Below are positions 42,948-52,440 of a stretch of 64,000 nucleotides of DNA, piece by piece (the first letter of the stretch is position 1; each line of letters opens with the position of its first letter). The position numbers were made by a program, and so were the translations under genes. This DNA is from Anaerovibrio lipolyticus LB2005 (GTDB lineage Bacteria; Bacillota; Negativicutes; Selenomonadales; Selenomonadaceae), in NCBI RefSeq assembly GCF_000621545.1, contig NZ_JHYA01000010.1, positions 1 to 64,000 on the forward strand, written 5' to 3'. The notes under the pieces were generated by a model, which worked only from the letters and a program-made list of their open reading frames with translations, searched no databases and was not told where the DNA came from.

Positions 42948-44996
42948 TTACTTATTTTTACAACTCAGCTTTGGGGCAACGAACCTGCTCCAGAGCTGAA
43001 TGAGAATCATACAGATAGCACCCACGCCGGCACCCAATACAATGCCACCAATACCACGGGCAAAGGACATAAATACAGGAGAGCGCATGTGAGCGAAGGT
43101 CTCAACCATGGAGCCCTGACCGATGGTAGCCACCAGCACCAGAGCAAAGAGAACCATAGTCGGCCACTTACGGAACCAGCCCATTACAGCCAACATAAAT
43201 GCCGGATGACCAATGAGAAGCTCCTTGGAACGAGGACGGGCATACATGGCCTGCTCCAAAAATGCTCTGAACTTAAGCTCAGTGGCAGAAACAGGCATAC
43301 CCATGGTATGACCGGAACGGGCCACAAAGACCACGCCAGCAACCAAAACCAAAAAGAGAATCAGCAAGGACTTCACCTTCACAGGCATATCCAGCATCTT
43401 ACGGAACTGGTCCATAAAGCCCTCAGTATCGTCCATTTTGCCATCGAAAACATCAAATCGCTGCAGGAAGGCAATGGCCACCAAAATAATTGGCAATACA
43501 AAAGTGAGCTTAATGCCGCGGAAGATATTAACCTCCAGCAGGTACTCCGTATCAGCAAGAGAACCGGAAAGATAGGAAGCCCCCACATATGACATGATAC
43601 CACAAGTAAAGAGAGCTATCACGCCAGTGGCAATCATTTTTGGCAACGATGCCTTTTCATCGGCACTCTTTGCCCGGAAGCGGTCCATCTGCCAGATTAC
43701 TGCAATAACTGGGAATACGTTGGCACTTAAGAGAGCAGCCACCACGCGAATTTTGTTACCGTGACCCATGATAACAGGCCCCGCAGCAGCAATAATGCCA
43801 ATTATCAGCAATCCATAAATGTACTTTTTCTTAAGCCCTGGAATTACCAGGCAAAGATACAATACACAGGCAGCAGCCACACCTATCATTACCAGAGCAC
43901 GAAGCCAGCTGGCAGGATAGAAATGGTCAAACACACCCGCCTTGCCGATGGTATAGCCCTGGGCCTCCAGCTTATCCCTTACAGCTGAAAAATATGTCAT
44001 ATTAGTTTCCAGCAGGGTCATGCCAGGAGCTGGCTTGTCAAATATCTTCAAGAGATTGTAGCGGATGTTGCGCTCAGCATCTGTATTTGCCCAGCGCTCC
44101 ACACACTCACCGATTTTCATCTTCTTCTGCTCATCCTTAGGAATGGAATAGAGGCGAGCAGAATGATAATCATTGGCCTTGGCAATATCCAGCATACCAT
44201 CCTGATGGAAGAACTGAAGCTGGGTTACCCCCTCAATCATACCAAGAGTGAGGTCACGCTCTGCCATTTTTTTGGCAGTATATTCGGAGCAATCCGGAGC
44301 TCCCAAGGTCTGGGAACCAGAAAATACAATACCGGAAACCTTGTAGTTATCGATGCGCTTGAAGAAGGCATCCACATCGTCTTCGGTACACTTGTTGTAA
44401 TTGGTTGGACGGGCCAAAACATAGAAGCCCCCCTTATTTACAGCCTCCATCTCATCAGTAGGCATGCCCAAATCCATCTTCTCAAAGGACTCGAACTGGG
44501 CCTTTACTGCCAGCACAGTGGAGCCACCTACATTAAGAGCAGTAACCCGATCCTTGCCCAAGCGGCGCACCAAATCCTCATGGACCTCCTTGAAGGTCTG
44601 GTCATGATGCCCGGTAACATAAATCTCAGTGCCCTTAATGGTGCCGTCCTCCACCAGCTTACGCCAGTTAGGATCTGTCATAGCACCAGTATAATAGCTG
44701 GTGAGAACATCACTGCCATTAACAGCAGTGGTCTTGCCATTTACATTCAGCTTCTTGAAGGTGGTTTCATAAACCGCCAGAGAAGTGATGCCAGCGTCCT
44801 TGGCCTGCTTCATGACCTCTTCCACAGGCACGCCTTCGCATTCAGCCAAGGCCACCAGATCCTCATAGTCCACAATAAGCTCTATGGAATTATTGCGAAC
44901 CTCCACCTGATGACGCTGAATATTAATAAACAGTGAAGCAAAAAGGCCGATAATTATCAGCACTATTAATAATTTATTATACGCAAACTGCTTCAT
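42948..44996 (-). CDS. DUF5693 polytopic membrane protein
   Basis: 682 residues. One N-terminal helix (about 8-25), a large extracytoplasmic domain (about 30-365) with NGGSTVLAV-like and TYFSAVRDKLEAQGYT stretches, then about nine helices (about 370-670). The soluble part starts with IELIVDYEDLVALAECEG, which can also be read as the start of a TIM-barrel-like polysaccharide deacetylase relative (inference). The family is found next to csaB and is thought to serve wall-polymer assembly or export; no enzyme activity is known. Co-transcribed with csaB. Confidence 0.85.
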   Translation of the reverse strand: MKQFAYNKLLIVLIIIGLFASLFINIQRHQVEVRNNSIELIVDYEDLVALAECEGVPVEEVMKQAKDAGITSLAVYETTFKKLNVNGKTTAVNGSDVLTSYYTGAMTDPNWRKLVEDGTIKGTEIYVTGHHDQTFKEVHEDLVRRLGKDRVTALNVGGSTVLAVKAQFESFEKMDLGMPTDEMEAVNKGGFYVLARPTNYNKCTEDDVDAFFKRIDNYKVSGIVFSGSQTLGAPDCSEYTAKKMAERDLTLGMIEGVTQLQFFHQDGMLDIAKANDYHSARLYSIPKDEQKKMKIGECVERWANTDAERNIRYNLLKIFDKPAPGMTLLETNMTYFSAVRDKLEAQGYTIGKAGVFDHFYPASWLRALVMIGVAAACVLYLCLVIPGLKKKYIYGLLIIGIIAAAGPVIMGHGNKIRVVAALLSANVFPVIAVIWQMDRFRAKSADEKASLPKMIATGVIALFTCGIMSYVGASYLSGSLADTEYLLEVNIFRGIKLTFVLPIILVAIAFLQRFDVFDGKMDDTEGFMDQFRKMLDMPVKVKSLLILFLVLVAGVVFVARSGHTMGMPVSATELKFRAFLEQAMYARPRSKELLIGHPAFMLAVMGWFRKWPTMVLFALVLVATIGQGSMVETFAHMRSPVFMSFARGIGGIVLGAGVGAICMILIQLWSRFVAPKLSCKNK

Positions 44997-45010
44997 CGCA
45001 ATTTAACTCC

Positions 45011-45709
45011 TTATTTACCAGTTGTCCGACGGCTGGCCTTAATAATAACCCGACCGTCCTGCATCTCCACATCATCCACCTCGGCCCGTACAGGCATTTT
45101 CTGCAAATCAAAGAGAAGAATATCCCCAAAGAAATTGCCCACCACGGCCTTTCCAAATACGGCATTTTTGATATCCAAATGGGTCATGTGAAAATAAACA
45201 CCACCATTTTCCTCGAATACAGTCCCTTCCAGGGTAAGGTCTGCCGTGCGCCCCAGCAGCTTTACGGTGCCGGTGGCAGACAGTTTTTCCTTGTTCATGG
45301 TGGCAGTAATATTATCAACCTTTTCCAGCTTGTCCTGCAAAAGCATCTGAAGGGATTCCTGGGAAATAATGCCAGTCATTTCCAGCTTGTCTGCAGACCT
45401 TACTGCAGAACCATCCCGGGCATCCAGCTTGGTAAGGTCACCGTTGACATTTTCCCCGTCAAGGGTCAGCTTATCAACGCGGACCTGTCCCACCATGGCA
45501 TTATCAGCATCAATATGAATACTGTCCATGTGGCCTGCCAAAAGCATGAATCCCGCCATGCTGGAAACCTTCACATTTACATTATCCGCCTTGGTGGCAT
45601 CCTCAATACTATGGGCAATGGAGCCCTGCACCACAAAGGGCAGAATCAGCTGGCAGAACACCAGCAGTACAACTATTGCCGCTATACCAAACTTTAATGC
45701 TTTGCTCAC
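45011..45709 (-). CDS. DUF2993 (LmeA-like) lipid-binding-fold protein
   Basis: 232 residues: one N-terminal hydrophobic helix (about 7-28), then a strand-rich domain with repeating patterns (VNVKVSSMAGFMLLAGHMDSI, VDKLTLDGENVNGDL), ending MQDGRVIIKASR. DUF2993 has a tubular lipid-binding fold related to AsmA/LEA-type proteins; in actinobacteria LmeA acts in envelope glycolipid synthesis. In a diderm Firmicute a role in lipid traffic between membranes is conceivable. The start is GTG 45709 after GGGTGA. It precedes DUF5693 and csaB by 14 nt. Confidence 0.8.
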   Translation of the reverse strand: MSKALKFGIAAIVVLLVFCQLILPFVVQGSIAHSIEDATKADNVNVKVSSMAGFMLLAGHMDSIHIDADNAMVGQVRVDKLTLDGENVNGDLTKLDARDGSAVRSADKLEMTGIISQESLQMLLQDKLEKVDNITATMNKEKLSATGTVKLLGRTADLTLEGTVFEENGGVYFHMTHLDIKNAVFGKAVVGNFFGDILLFDLQKMPVRAEVDDVEMQDGRVIIKASRRTTGK

Positions 45710-45722
45710 TTAAATCACCCTA

Positions 45723-46829
45723 TTAAAGCTGATGGTTGGCCTTGGCCCGAAGGAAGGCCTCAATGAACATATCGATTTCACCGTCCATAACTGCACCGGT
45801 GTTACCAGTTTCAGCATTGGTACGATGATCCTTAACCATGTTGTATGGATGGAATACATAGGAACGAATCTGGCTGCCCCACTCAATCTTCTGCTGATCA
45901 CCCTCAAGAGCAGCGATTTCCTTTTCCTTCTTTTCCTCCTCCAGCTCAAAAAGCTTGGCACGAAGCATCTTCAGACACTGCTCGCGGTTCTGGAGCTGGG
46001 AGCGCTCATTCTGACACTGAACCACAATTCCTGTAGGCTCATGGGTCATACGAACAGCGGAGGAAGTCTTATTGATGTGCTGACCACCGGCACCAGATGC
46101 GCGGTAGGTATCAACACGAACCTCATCCATATTAATCTTAACCTCTTCAGTGTCATCCAACTCCGGCATAATATCACAAGCACAGAAGGAGGTATGACGA
46201 CGGGCTGCAGAATCGAATGGAGAAATACGTACCAGACGATGCACGCCCTTTTCGGACTTCAAAAAGCCATAAGCGTTGTGTCCCTTGATAAAGAGAGTAA
46301 CAGACTTAACGCCGGCCTCATCACCTGGGAGGAAGTCGGCAGTTTCCACAGTAAAGCCATGACGCTCAGCATAACGGCCATACATTCTAAGGAGCATGCT
46401 GGTCCAGTCCTGAGCCTCAGTGCCGCCGGCACCTGCATGAAGGGTAAGAATTGCATTGTTGGCATCATACTTGCCGGAAAGCATAACCTCCAGCTGAAGC
46501 TCCTCCAATGCCTTGTCAATCTCAGCCATATCGGCCTTGATATCCTCCTCCACGCTTTCATCCTTGTCATCCATGCCGATTTCCCACATCACCTGCACAT
46601 CATCGTACTTGGCTACAAGGGCCTTGTATTTATCAACACTGATCTTAACATCGTTAAGCTCCTGGTTGATTTTCTGGGCGCTTTCAGGATCATCCCAAAA
46701 AGTAGGCTCACCCATTTTATATTCCAATTCTGCAATTTTTTCTTCTTTATGAGCCACATCCAGAGCCTTTTCCATCTCGTTCAGTCGCTCCTGGAGTGCC
46801 GCAATACCTGGCTTCAAATCCTCCAGCAT
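45723..46829 (-). CDS. prfB: peptide chain release factor 2, no frameshift site
   Basis: Releases finished proteins at UGA and UAA codons. 368 residues with the catalytic GAGGQHINKT (about residue 250) and a class 2 recognition loop. In most bacteria prfB carries an in-frame UGA near codon 26 read by a +1 shift. Here the matching place is GCT CTG GAT (46758-46766, residues ALD), with no CTTTGA, so the gene is read in one frame and lacks that self-regulation. The ATG follows AGGA. Downstream DUF2993 starts 13 nt later; secA lies upstream across a repeat. Confidence 0.97.
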   Translation of the reverse strand: MLEDLKPGIAALQERLNEMEKALDVAHKEEKIAELEYKMGEPTFWDDPESAQKINQELNDVKISVDKYKALVAKYDDVQVMWEIGMDDKDESVEEDIKADMAEIDKALEELQLEVMLSGKYDANNAILTLHAGAGGTEAQDWTSMLLRMYGRYAERHGFTVETADFLPGDEAGVKSVTLFIKGHNAYGFLKSEKGVHRLVRISPFDSAARRHTSFCACDIMPELDDTEEVKINMDEVRVDTYRASGAGGQHINKTSSAVRMTHEPTGIVVQCQNERSQLQNREQCLKMLRAKLFELEEEKKEKEIAALEGDQQKIEWGSQIRSYVFHPYNMVKDHRTNAETGNTGAVMDGEIDMFIEAFLRAKANHQL

Positions 46830-46867
46830 GTTCTCACATCCTATTTAAAATTTATATTAATTAATGG

Positions 46868-46982
46868 ACCTCATCCCCCTCCTATGGAGGGACCTTCCCC
46901 AAGGGAGAAGGCTTGTAGCTAGTTGAGCTGCATCAATTGCCTTCCCCGCTGGGGAAGGTGTCAACAAAGTTGACGGATGAGG
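46868..46982. repeat. palindromic intergenic repeat between secA and prfB
   Basis: The ends CCTCATCC (46869-46876) and GGATGAGG (46975-46982) are inverted. Inside are two related modules with CCTTCCCC (left) and CTTCCCCGCTGGGGAAGG (46941-46958). The right end abuts the secA stop codon. A similar module, CTTTCCCTCTGGGGAAGG, occurs alone at 21931-21948. Repeats of this look are common between genes in Negativicutes; that is from memory, not a search. Confidence 0.65.
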
Positions 46983-49532
46983 TTATTTATCACGACCACA
47001 GCAATTTTTGTACTTTTTCCCGCTGCCACATGGGCATGGGTCGTTACGGCCAATCTTCTCGCCCTTTACAACAGGCTGCTTTTTGGCTGGCTCCTGGTCC
47101 CCTTCCCCTGAGGAATGGGAGCTCTTGGCCTGGGCCAGACGCTGCTTTGCCTGCTCCTCCATGGCACGCTGCTGCTCTGGAGTTATGATATTTACGCGAT
47201 ACATCATGGTGGCAATATCAGTCTGAATGGCGTCAATCATGGACTGGAACATATCATGGCCCTTGATTTTGTACTCAACCAGTGGGTTACGCTGACCATA
47301 GGACAGGAGGCCAATACCCTCACGGAGCATATCCATATCATCAAGGTGCTCCATCCAATGATTATCAATAACACGAAGCATAACTATGCGCTCCAGCTCA
47401 CGCATATTAGTCTCGCCAAACATCTTCTCACGAAGCTCATAGGCCTCAGTAGCCAAGTTCATCAGAGTCTCCTGAACCTCATCGCGGCTCATTTCCTCCA
47501 GCTCCTCCAGCTTCAGTCTGCCGGCTGGTGCATAAATCTGCTCTGCATCCTTAATGAGGTCCCCAAGGGTCCACTGCTCAGGATACAGCTTGGCATTGGC
47601 ATACTGGTCCATTTCGGACTCGATAATCTGGCCAATCATGTGCATGATGTGCTCCTTCAGGTCCTCACCCTTCAGCACCTGCTTGCGCTCCTTGTAGATA
47701 ACCTCGCGCTGCTGGTTCATAACATCATCATATTCAAGGACATGCTTACGCATATCGAAGTTACGTCCTTCAACCTTCTTCTGGGCATTCTCGATGGATT
47801 TGGTAATCATCTTGTGCTCAATAGGGTCATCCTCACCCATGCCAAGACGGTCCATAATAGAGGAAATATTCTTGGCACCGAAAAGACGGAGGAGGTCATC
47901 CTCCAAGGACAGATAGAATCTGGAATTACCAGGGTCACCCTGACGGCCGGCACGACCGCGGAGCTGATTATCAATACGGCGAGACTCGTGGCGCTCAGTA
48001 CCTACGATAAAGAGACCACCAAGCTCTGGTACGCCTTCACCCAGCTTAATATCAGTACCACGACCAGCCATGTTGGTGGCAATGGTAACAGCATTCTTCT
48101 GACCAGCGTCAGCGATAATTTCTGCTTCCTTCTCATGGAACTTTGCATTCAGTACGTTATGGGAAATTCCACGCTTTCTCAGTATAGCACTGATTTCCTC
48201 AGACTGGGCAATGGATGTGGTACCAATGAGAATTGGCTGACCAGTGGCATGAATCTTCTCCACATCGTTAGCCACAGCCTTCAGCTTGGCACGACGGGTC
48301 TTATAAATAACATCCGGGAAATCCACGCGCTTAACTGGCATATTGGTAGGAACAACCACTACAGGAAGGTTATAAATCTTGATAAACTCGTCTTCCTCAG
48401 TCTTGGCAGTACCAGTCATGCCACCCAGCTTCTTGTACATACGGAAGTAGTTCTGGAAGGTGATGGAAGCCAGAGTCTGGGACTGACGGCGAACCTCCAG
48501 ACCTTCCTTGGCCTCAATAGCCTGATGCAAGCCATCGGAATAACGGCGGCCCTCCATAAGACGGCCTGTAAATTCATCAACGATAACGATTTCGTCATCC
48601 TTAACCACATAATCACGGTCACGCTTCATAAGAGCCTTGGCACGAAGAGCAGCAGTGAAGCAGTGGGACATTTCAATATTCTCGGAATCGTACATATTAT
48701 TTACGCCCAGGAACTTCTCCACCTTGGAAACTGCACCCTCAGATGGAGCAACAGTCTTCTGCTTCTCATCCACGGTGTAGTCCTCACCGGCCTTCAGGAT
48801 TTCAACAGCCTTGGCCATACGGGTATACATATCAGTAGACTTGGTACCGGCACCGGAAATAATCAGTGGGGTTCTGGCCTCATCGATAAGGATACTATCC
48901 ACCTCATCCACAATGGCAAAGTTCAGCTCACGCTGTACCATCTGATTAATATCTACCACCATGTTATCACGGAGGTAATCAAAGCCATACTCGTTGTTGG
49001 TACCAAAGGTAATATCACAGCTATATGCGAATTTACGCTCAGGGAAGTCCATATCATGCTTGATAAGACCTACACTAAGACCCAGGAAGTTATAAAGACG
49101 TCCCATCCACTCACTATCGCGCTTTGCCAAATAGTCGTTGACGGTAACCATGTGAACGCCCTTGCCAGTAAGTGCATTAAGATATACTGGCAATGTTGCC
49201 ACCAGTGTCTTACCTTCACCGGTACGCATCTCTGCAATTTTGCCCTCATGAAGGCAGATACCACCAATCATCTGAACATCAAAATGTCTCATGCCCAGCA
49301 CACGACGGGAGGCCTCACGAACTACGGCAAATGCCTCAGGAAGAATATCATCCAGGGTCTCACCATTGGCAAGACGCTCCTTAAATTTCTCTGTATGTTT
49401 AACAAGGGAGGAGTCGCTAAGCTCGGTCAATTCTTCTTCATAAGAATTAATCTGGTCCACGATTGCTCTCATTCGTTTTATTTCTTTTTCATTATTGTCG
49501 CCTAAAAATCTTTTAAAGATGCCTAACAACAA
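46983..49532 (-). CDS. secA: protein translocase ATPase SecA
   Basis: Motor of the Sec pathway; drives unfolded preproteins through SecYEG. 849 residues. Walker [15 protein letters not shown] (about 100-113), the [15 protein letters not shown] box, the [12 protein letters not shown] motif of the second helicase domain, and a C-terminal SEC-C zinc tail ([18 protein letters not shown]). The length is typical. The gene is followed by a palindromic repeat and prfB; secA-prfB adjacency is a standard Firmicute arrangement. Confidence 0.98.
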   Translation of the reverse strand: MLLGIFKRFLGDNNEKEIKRMRAIVDQINSYEEELTELSDSSLVKHTEKFKERLANGETLDDILPEAFAVVREASRRVLGMRHFDVQMIGGICLHEGKIAEMRTGEGKTLVATLPVYLNALTGKGVHMVTVNDYLAKRDSEWMGRLYNFLGLSVGLIKHDMDFPERKFAYSCDITFGTNNEYGFDYLRDNMVVDINQMVQRELNFAIVDEVDSILIDEARTPLIISGAGTKSTDMYTRMAKAVEILKAGEDYTVDEKQKTVAPSEGAVSKVEKFLGVNNMYDSENIEMSHCFTAALRAKALMKRDRDYVVKDDEIVIVDEFTGRLMEGRRYSDGLHQAIEAKEGLEVRRQSQTLASITFQNYFRMYKKLGGMTGTAKTEEDEFIKIYNLPVVVVPTNMPVKRVDFPDVIYKTRRAKLKAVANDVEKIHATGQPILIGTTSIAQSEEISAILRKRGISHNVLNAKFHEKEAEIIADAGQKNAVTIATNMAGRGTDIKLGEGVPELGGLFIVGTERHESRRIDNQLRGRAGRQGDPGNSRFYLSLEDDLLRLFGAKNISSIMDRLGMGEDDPIEHKMITKSIENAQKKVEGRNFDMRKHVLEYDDVMNQQREVIYKERKQVLKGEDLKEHIMHMIGQIIESEMDQYANAKLYPEQWTLGDLIKDAEQIYAPAGRLKLEELEEMSRDEVQETLMNLATEAYELREKMFGETNMRELERIVMLRVIDNHWMEHLDDMDMLREGIGLLSYGQRNPLVEYKIKGHDMFQSMIDAIQTDIATMMYRVNIITPEQQRAMEEQAKQRLAQAKSSHSSGEGDQEPAKKQPVVKGEKIGRNDPCPCGSGKKYKNCCGRDK

Positions 49533-49654
49533 AACTCACTCCTAACAAATTGGATATGTGCGCATAAAAACACCTTTTAACAGTTTATCAAACTATCCTA
49601 TATAAGTCAAAAGAAAGGATTATATTTTATATATGTAAGAAAACAAATAACAGT

Positions 49655-49692
49655 AAAAAGGCCGCTGCCCGCACGACCTACGAGCAACGGCC
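49655..49692 (-). terminator. hpf terminator
   Basis: On the minus strand a 9-bp GC-rich stem with one wobble (arms 49684-49692 and 49660-49668) is followed by TTTTT. Confidence 0.75.
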
Positions 49693-49756
49693 CCTTCTAT
49701 GATTTACCGATCCTACAACCGGCAAAAATCTTTGTTAAGCTCTTGTCCGCTATTCT

Positions 49757-50305
49757 CTATCTGTTATCGGACTCGATCAAGCCATACTTACCATCGGAAC
49801 GACGATAAACTACGTTGACTTCCTCAGTATCAGCGTCACGGAATACAAAGAAGTCATGGTTCAAAAGGTTCATCTGCATAATAGCCTCTTGGACGTCCAT
49901 AGGCTTTACAATAAACTTCTTGCGCTTAACGATTGGATAATCGTCTTCCTCATCCTCTACACGAGCCTGAGCAGCATTGGCAGCGAATGCTTCATCCAGC
50001 AGAGTGCCATCACGGAAGCGGCGCTGCATCTTGGTCTTATGCTTATGTATCTGGCGTTCCAGCTTTTCAATGACCAAGTCAATAGAGGCATACATGTCAT
50101 GGGAGGCTTCCTCGCCCCGGAGGAGTACGCCCTGGACAGGAACGGTAACCTCAACGAGATGACGGTCCTTTAAGACGCTGAGTAATACAGAAATTTCGCC
50201 AACCGAATCGAAGTATCTGGTAATCTTACCGATTCTCTTTTCCACATAATCTCTCAGGGCTGGGGTAATCTCTACATTTTTACCTCTGATAGTGAATGTT
50301 GTCAT
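49757..50305 (-). CDS. hpf: long-form ribosome hibernation promoting factor
   Basis: Pairs idle ribosomes into 100S dimers in stationary phase. 182 residues: N-terminal S30AE domain (about 1-100, starting TFTIRGKNVEITPALRDYVEKR without a break in the family pattern) and C-terminal dimerisation domain (about 125-180, FIVKPMDVQEAIMQMNLL and VVYRRSDGKYGLIE), joined by an acidic linker. The long form with both domains is the usual Firmicute type. Located just upstream of secA as in many Firmicutes. Confidence 0.95.
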   Translation of the reverse strand: MTTFTIRGKNVEITPALRDYVEKRIGKITRYFDSVGEISVLLSVLKDRHLVEVTVPVQGVLLRGEEASHDMYASIDLVIEKLERQIHKHKTKMQRRFRDGTLLDEAFAANAAQARVEDEEDDYPIVKRKKFIVKPMDVQEAIMQMNLLNHDFFVFRDADTEEVNVVYRRSDGKYGLIESDNR

Positions 50306-50406
50306 ACTAACATCCCCTTTCCATTTTCTATGATTATATTATTCGCCATTGTAAGGAAAAACCCTTTTATTTAATTTCAAAATTCAATTAACTATATTTT
50401 TTCCAC

Positions 50407-50443
50407 TTTAAAAGGTGTCCCGGAATCACTTCCAGAACACCTT
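50407..50443 (-). terminator. cold-shock gene terminator
   Basis: On the minus strand a 14-bp stem with two mismatches (arms 50430-50443 and 50412-50425) and a 4-nt loop is followed by TTTT. Confidence 0.75.
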
Positions 50444-50464
50444 GTGATTTGCAGTATATAAGAA

Positions 50465-50665
50465 TTAGGCCTGCTTAACAACATTGGCTGCCTGAGGACC
50501 ACGAGCACCCTCAACGATCTCGAATTCCACAGCCTGACCCTCGTTGAGAGTCTTGAAGCCTTCATCTACAATTGCGGAGAAATGTACGAAGATATCGTCG
50601 CCACCCTCGCGCTCGATAAATCCATAACCCTTTTCAGCACTAAACCACTTAACCTTACCTGTCAT
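50465..50665 (-). CDS. cspA: cold-shock protein
   Basis: A 66-residue single OB-fold nucleic-acid chaperone. RNA-binding motifs RNP1 (KGYGFIE) and RNP2 (DIFVHFSA) are intact, and length is standard. It melts mRNA structure in the cold or during growth. The promoter at 50719-50747 predicts a leader of about 45-50 nt, shorter than the thermosensor leader of E. coli cspA. AGGAGG precedes the ATG. Confidence 0.96.
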   Translation of the reverse strand: MTGKVKWFSAEKGYGFIEREGGDDIFVHFSAIVDEGFKTLNEGQAVEFEIVEGARGPQAANVVKQA

Positions 50666-50718
50666 TTTTGAAACCTCCTAGAAATCCACGGTTAAAAACC
50701 GTTAAAACTTACTCTTTC

Positions 50719-50747
50719 AATATATCACCTATAGTTGGCAGGCGCAA
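50719..50747 (-). promoter_or_regulatory. cold-shock gene promoter
   Basis: On the minus strand, -35 TTGCGC (50742-50747) and -10 TATATT (50719-50724) with a 17-bp spacer. Confidence 0.65.
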
Positions 50748-50786
50748 CTATTTTAGCAAGAAGAATTTAACCCCCGAATACTCTTT

Positions 50787-50850
50787 TTGCAAAAAAAAAT
50801 TAATGGCTAATCAATATTATATAATTAATATAGGCTTAGCCATTAATTTT
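50787..50850 (-). terminator. terminator of the second amino-acid ABC locus
   Basis: On the minus strand the arms 50836-50850 and 50796-50810 form a perfect 15-bp stem (AAAATTAATGGCTAA) with a 25-nt loop, followed by a run of T. It lies 40 nt after the ATPase stop codon. Confidence 0.8.
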
Positions 50851-50890
50851 AAATTTTTTATATGGTTCTGCAAGAATTTTTGTAAAATTC

Positions 50891-51610
50891 TCACAAAATT
50901 TTTGAGAAGAATAATCTGGTTCTTTCTTCCTTTGGATTATCAAAGACTTCCTTTGGAGGTCCCTGCTCAATAATCTGCCCCTCATCCACAAAGAGGAGTC
51001 TGTCCCCCACCTCCCGGGCAAAGCCCATCTCATGGGTGACAATAGCCATGGTCATGCCCTTATCTGCCAATGACTTCATAACATCCAGTACCTCTTTTAC
51101 CATCTCAGGATCAAGGGCTGAGGTTGGCTCATCAAACAGCATTACCTTAGGCTTCATGGCCAAGGCTCTGGCAATGGCCACACGCTGCTGCTGACCGCCG
51201 GAAAGCTGTGGTGGATAAGCCCCAGCCTTATCGGCAAGGCCAACCTGGTTTAACAGCTCCATGGCAGTCTTTTCTGCCTCTTCCTTGGAAATCTTGCGAA
51301 CCTTCATCGGTGCAAGGGTAATATTCTGCAAAACCGTCATGTGGGGAAACAGATTAAAGCGCTGGAAAACCATGCCTATTTCCTCACGGGCCTTGTTAAT
51401 ATTTGCCTCACCATTCAGCTCGATACCGTCCACAACCACCTTGCCGGAGGTTGGCTCCTCCAACATGTTCATGCAACGAAGAAGGGTACTTTTACCGGAG
51501 CCTGACGGGCCGATAATAACCACAACTTCCTTTGGATTAATATGCAAATTTATTCCTTTTAATACTTCGTGATCCTCAAAGGATTTCCGCAAATCTTTAA
51601 TATCTATCAT
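50891..51610 (-). CDS. glnQ: polar amino-acid ABC transporter ATPase (GlnQ-like)
   Basis: 239 residues with Walker [23 protein letters not shown], signature LSGGQQQR and Walker [15 protein letters not shown]: a standard GlnQ/ArtP-type ATPase, nearer to the family's common length than the one at 18049-18828. Overlaps the permease gene by 4 nt. Glutamine is the most common substrate of the family but is not proven here. Confidence 0.92.
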   Translation of the reverse strand: MIDIKDLRKSFEDHEVLKGINLHINPKEVVVIIGPSGSGKSTLLRCMNMLEEPTSGKVVVDGIELNGEANINKAREEIGMVFQRFNLFPHMTVLQNITLAPMKVRKISKEEAEKTAMELLNQVGLADKAGAYPPQLSGGQQQRVAIARALAMKPKVMLFDEPTSALDPEMVKEVLDVMKSLADKGMTMAIVTHEMGFAREVGDRLLFVDEGQIIEQGPPKEVFDNPKEERTRLFFSKIL

Positions 51611-52263
51611 GATGTCTTCAACCTCTTCTCCATATATGCCACCAGACGGGAAATTGCCAGAGTCATTACCAAATAAATAACGGCTACACTAAGCCAGATC
51701 TCCAGGGAACCGTAAGTTCTGGCAATAATGAGCTGACCGCGACGGGTGAGCTCCTCAAAGCCGATAACGGAAACCAAGGAGGAATCCTTCAGCAGGGCAA
51801 TAAACTCATTGCCCAGAGGTGGAACAATATTCTTGAAGGCCTGAGGCACAATAATATAGCGCATGGTCTGAACCCAGGTCATACCCAAGGAACGCCCAGC
51901 TTCCATCTGTCCCTTGTCAATGGCCTGAATACCAGCACGGAAGATTTCTGCCACATAAGCGCCAGAGTTAATACCACAGGCAGTTATGGCTGCCACAAAT
52001 GGGTCCACACGCTGATCCAGCATTAAAGGCAGGGCAAAATAAATCAGGAAAATTTGCACCAAAAGAGGTGTGCCCCGCAAAAAGTCAATATACACTGCTG
52101 CCAGCATACGGAGAGGAGTCACATGGGAAATGCGGGCAATACCCACAAACATACCGATAATCATACCCAGTCCCACTGACAGGGCTGTAATCTTAATAGT
52201 AATACCCGCACCCAACAAAAGCAGCGGGAAGGATTGTATTACCAAGTCAAAATTAAAACTCAT
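51607..52263 (-). CDS. glnP: polar amino-acid ABC transporter permease (GlnP-like)
   Basis: 218 residues, about five membrane helices, with [19 protein letters not shown] and the EAA loop [21 protein letters not shown] in shortened form ([17 protein letters not shown]). ATPase contact and fold are typical of the His/Gln/Glu permease family. It is coupled to its ATPase by a 4-nt overlap and separated from the binding-protein gene by 177 nt with a terminator. Confidence 0.92.
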   Translation of the reverse strand: MSFNFDLVIQSFPLLLLGAGITIKITALSVGLGMIIGMFVGIARISHVTPLRMLAAVYIDFLRGTPLLVQIFLIYFALPLMLDQRVDPFVAAITACGINSGAYVAEIFRAGIQAIDKGQMEAGRSLGMTWVQTMRYIIVPQAFKNIVPPLGNEFIALLKDSSLVSVIGFEELTRRGQLIIARTYGSLEIWLSVAVIYLVMTLAISRLVAYMEKRLKTS

Positions 52264-52382
52264 GTTAATTCACCCGACCAATCTAAAAATGTATTTTTGC
52301 AAAATCATAAAATAATTATACATTGTTTGTGAATATTTTTCCATACTTGGTCAAAAAATATTTTCACTTAATCATATCAAAG

Positions 52383-52426
52383 AAAAAGGCTGCCGCATAT
52401 GATATGCACGCCATACGCAACAGCCT
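52383..52426 (-). terminator. terminator between binding protein and permease genes
   Basis: On the minus strand AGGCTG and GTATG pair with CATATG and CAGCCT around a small internal loop, followed by TTTTTC. It lies 14 nt after the binding-protein stop codon, the same arrangement as at 19537-19570. Confidence 0.75.
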
Positions 52427-52440
52427 CTGTAAATATTTAA

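Noticed and set aside
45723-46829. Programmed +1 frameshift in prfB
   Set aside because: No CTTTGA site; the gene is open in one frame from a good start codon.
47115-49505. Plus-strand open frame of 796 codons opposite secA
   Set aside because: Antisense shadow of secA caused by codon bias; no start signal or domain.
50668-50973. Small plus-strand gene next to the cold-shock gene
   Set aside because: It has no ribosome site and runs through the terminator hairpin and into the opposing ATPase gene.
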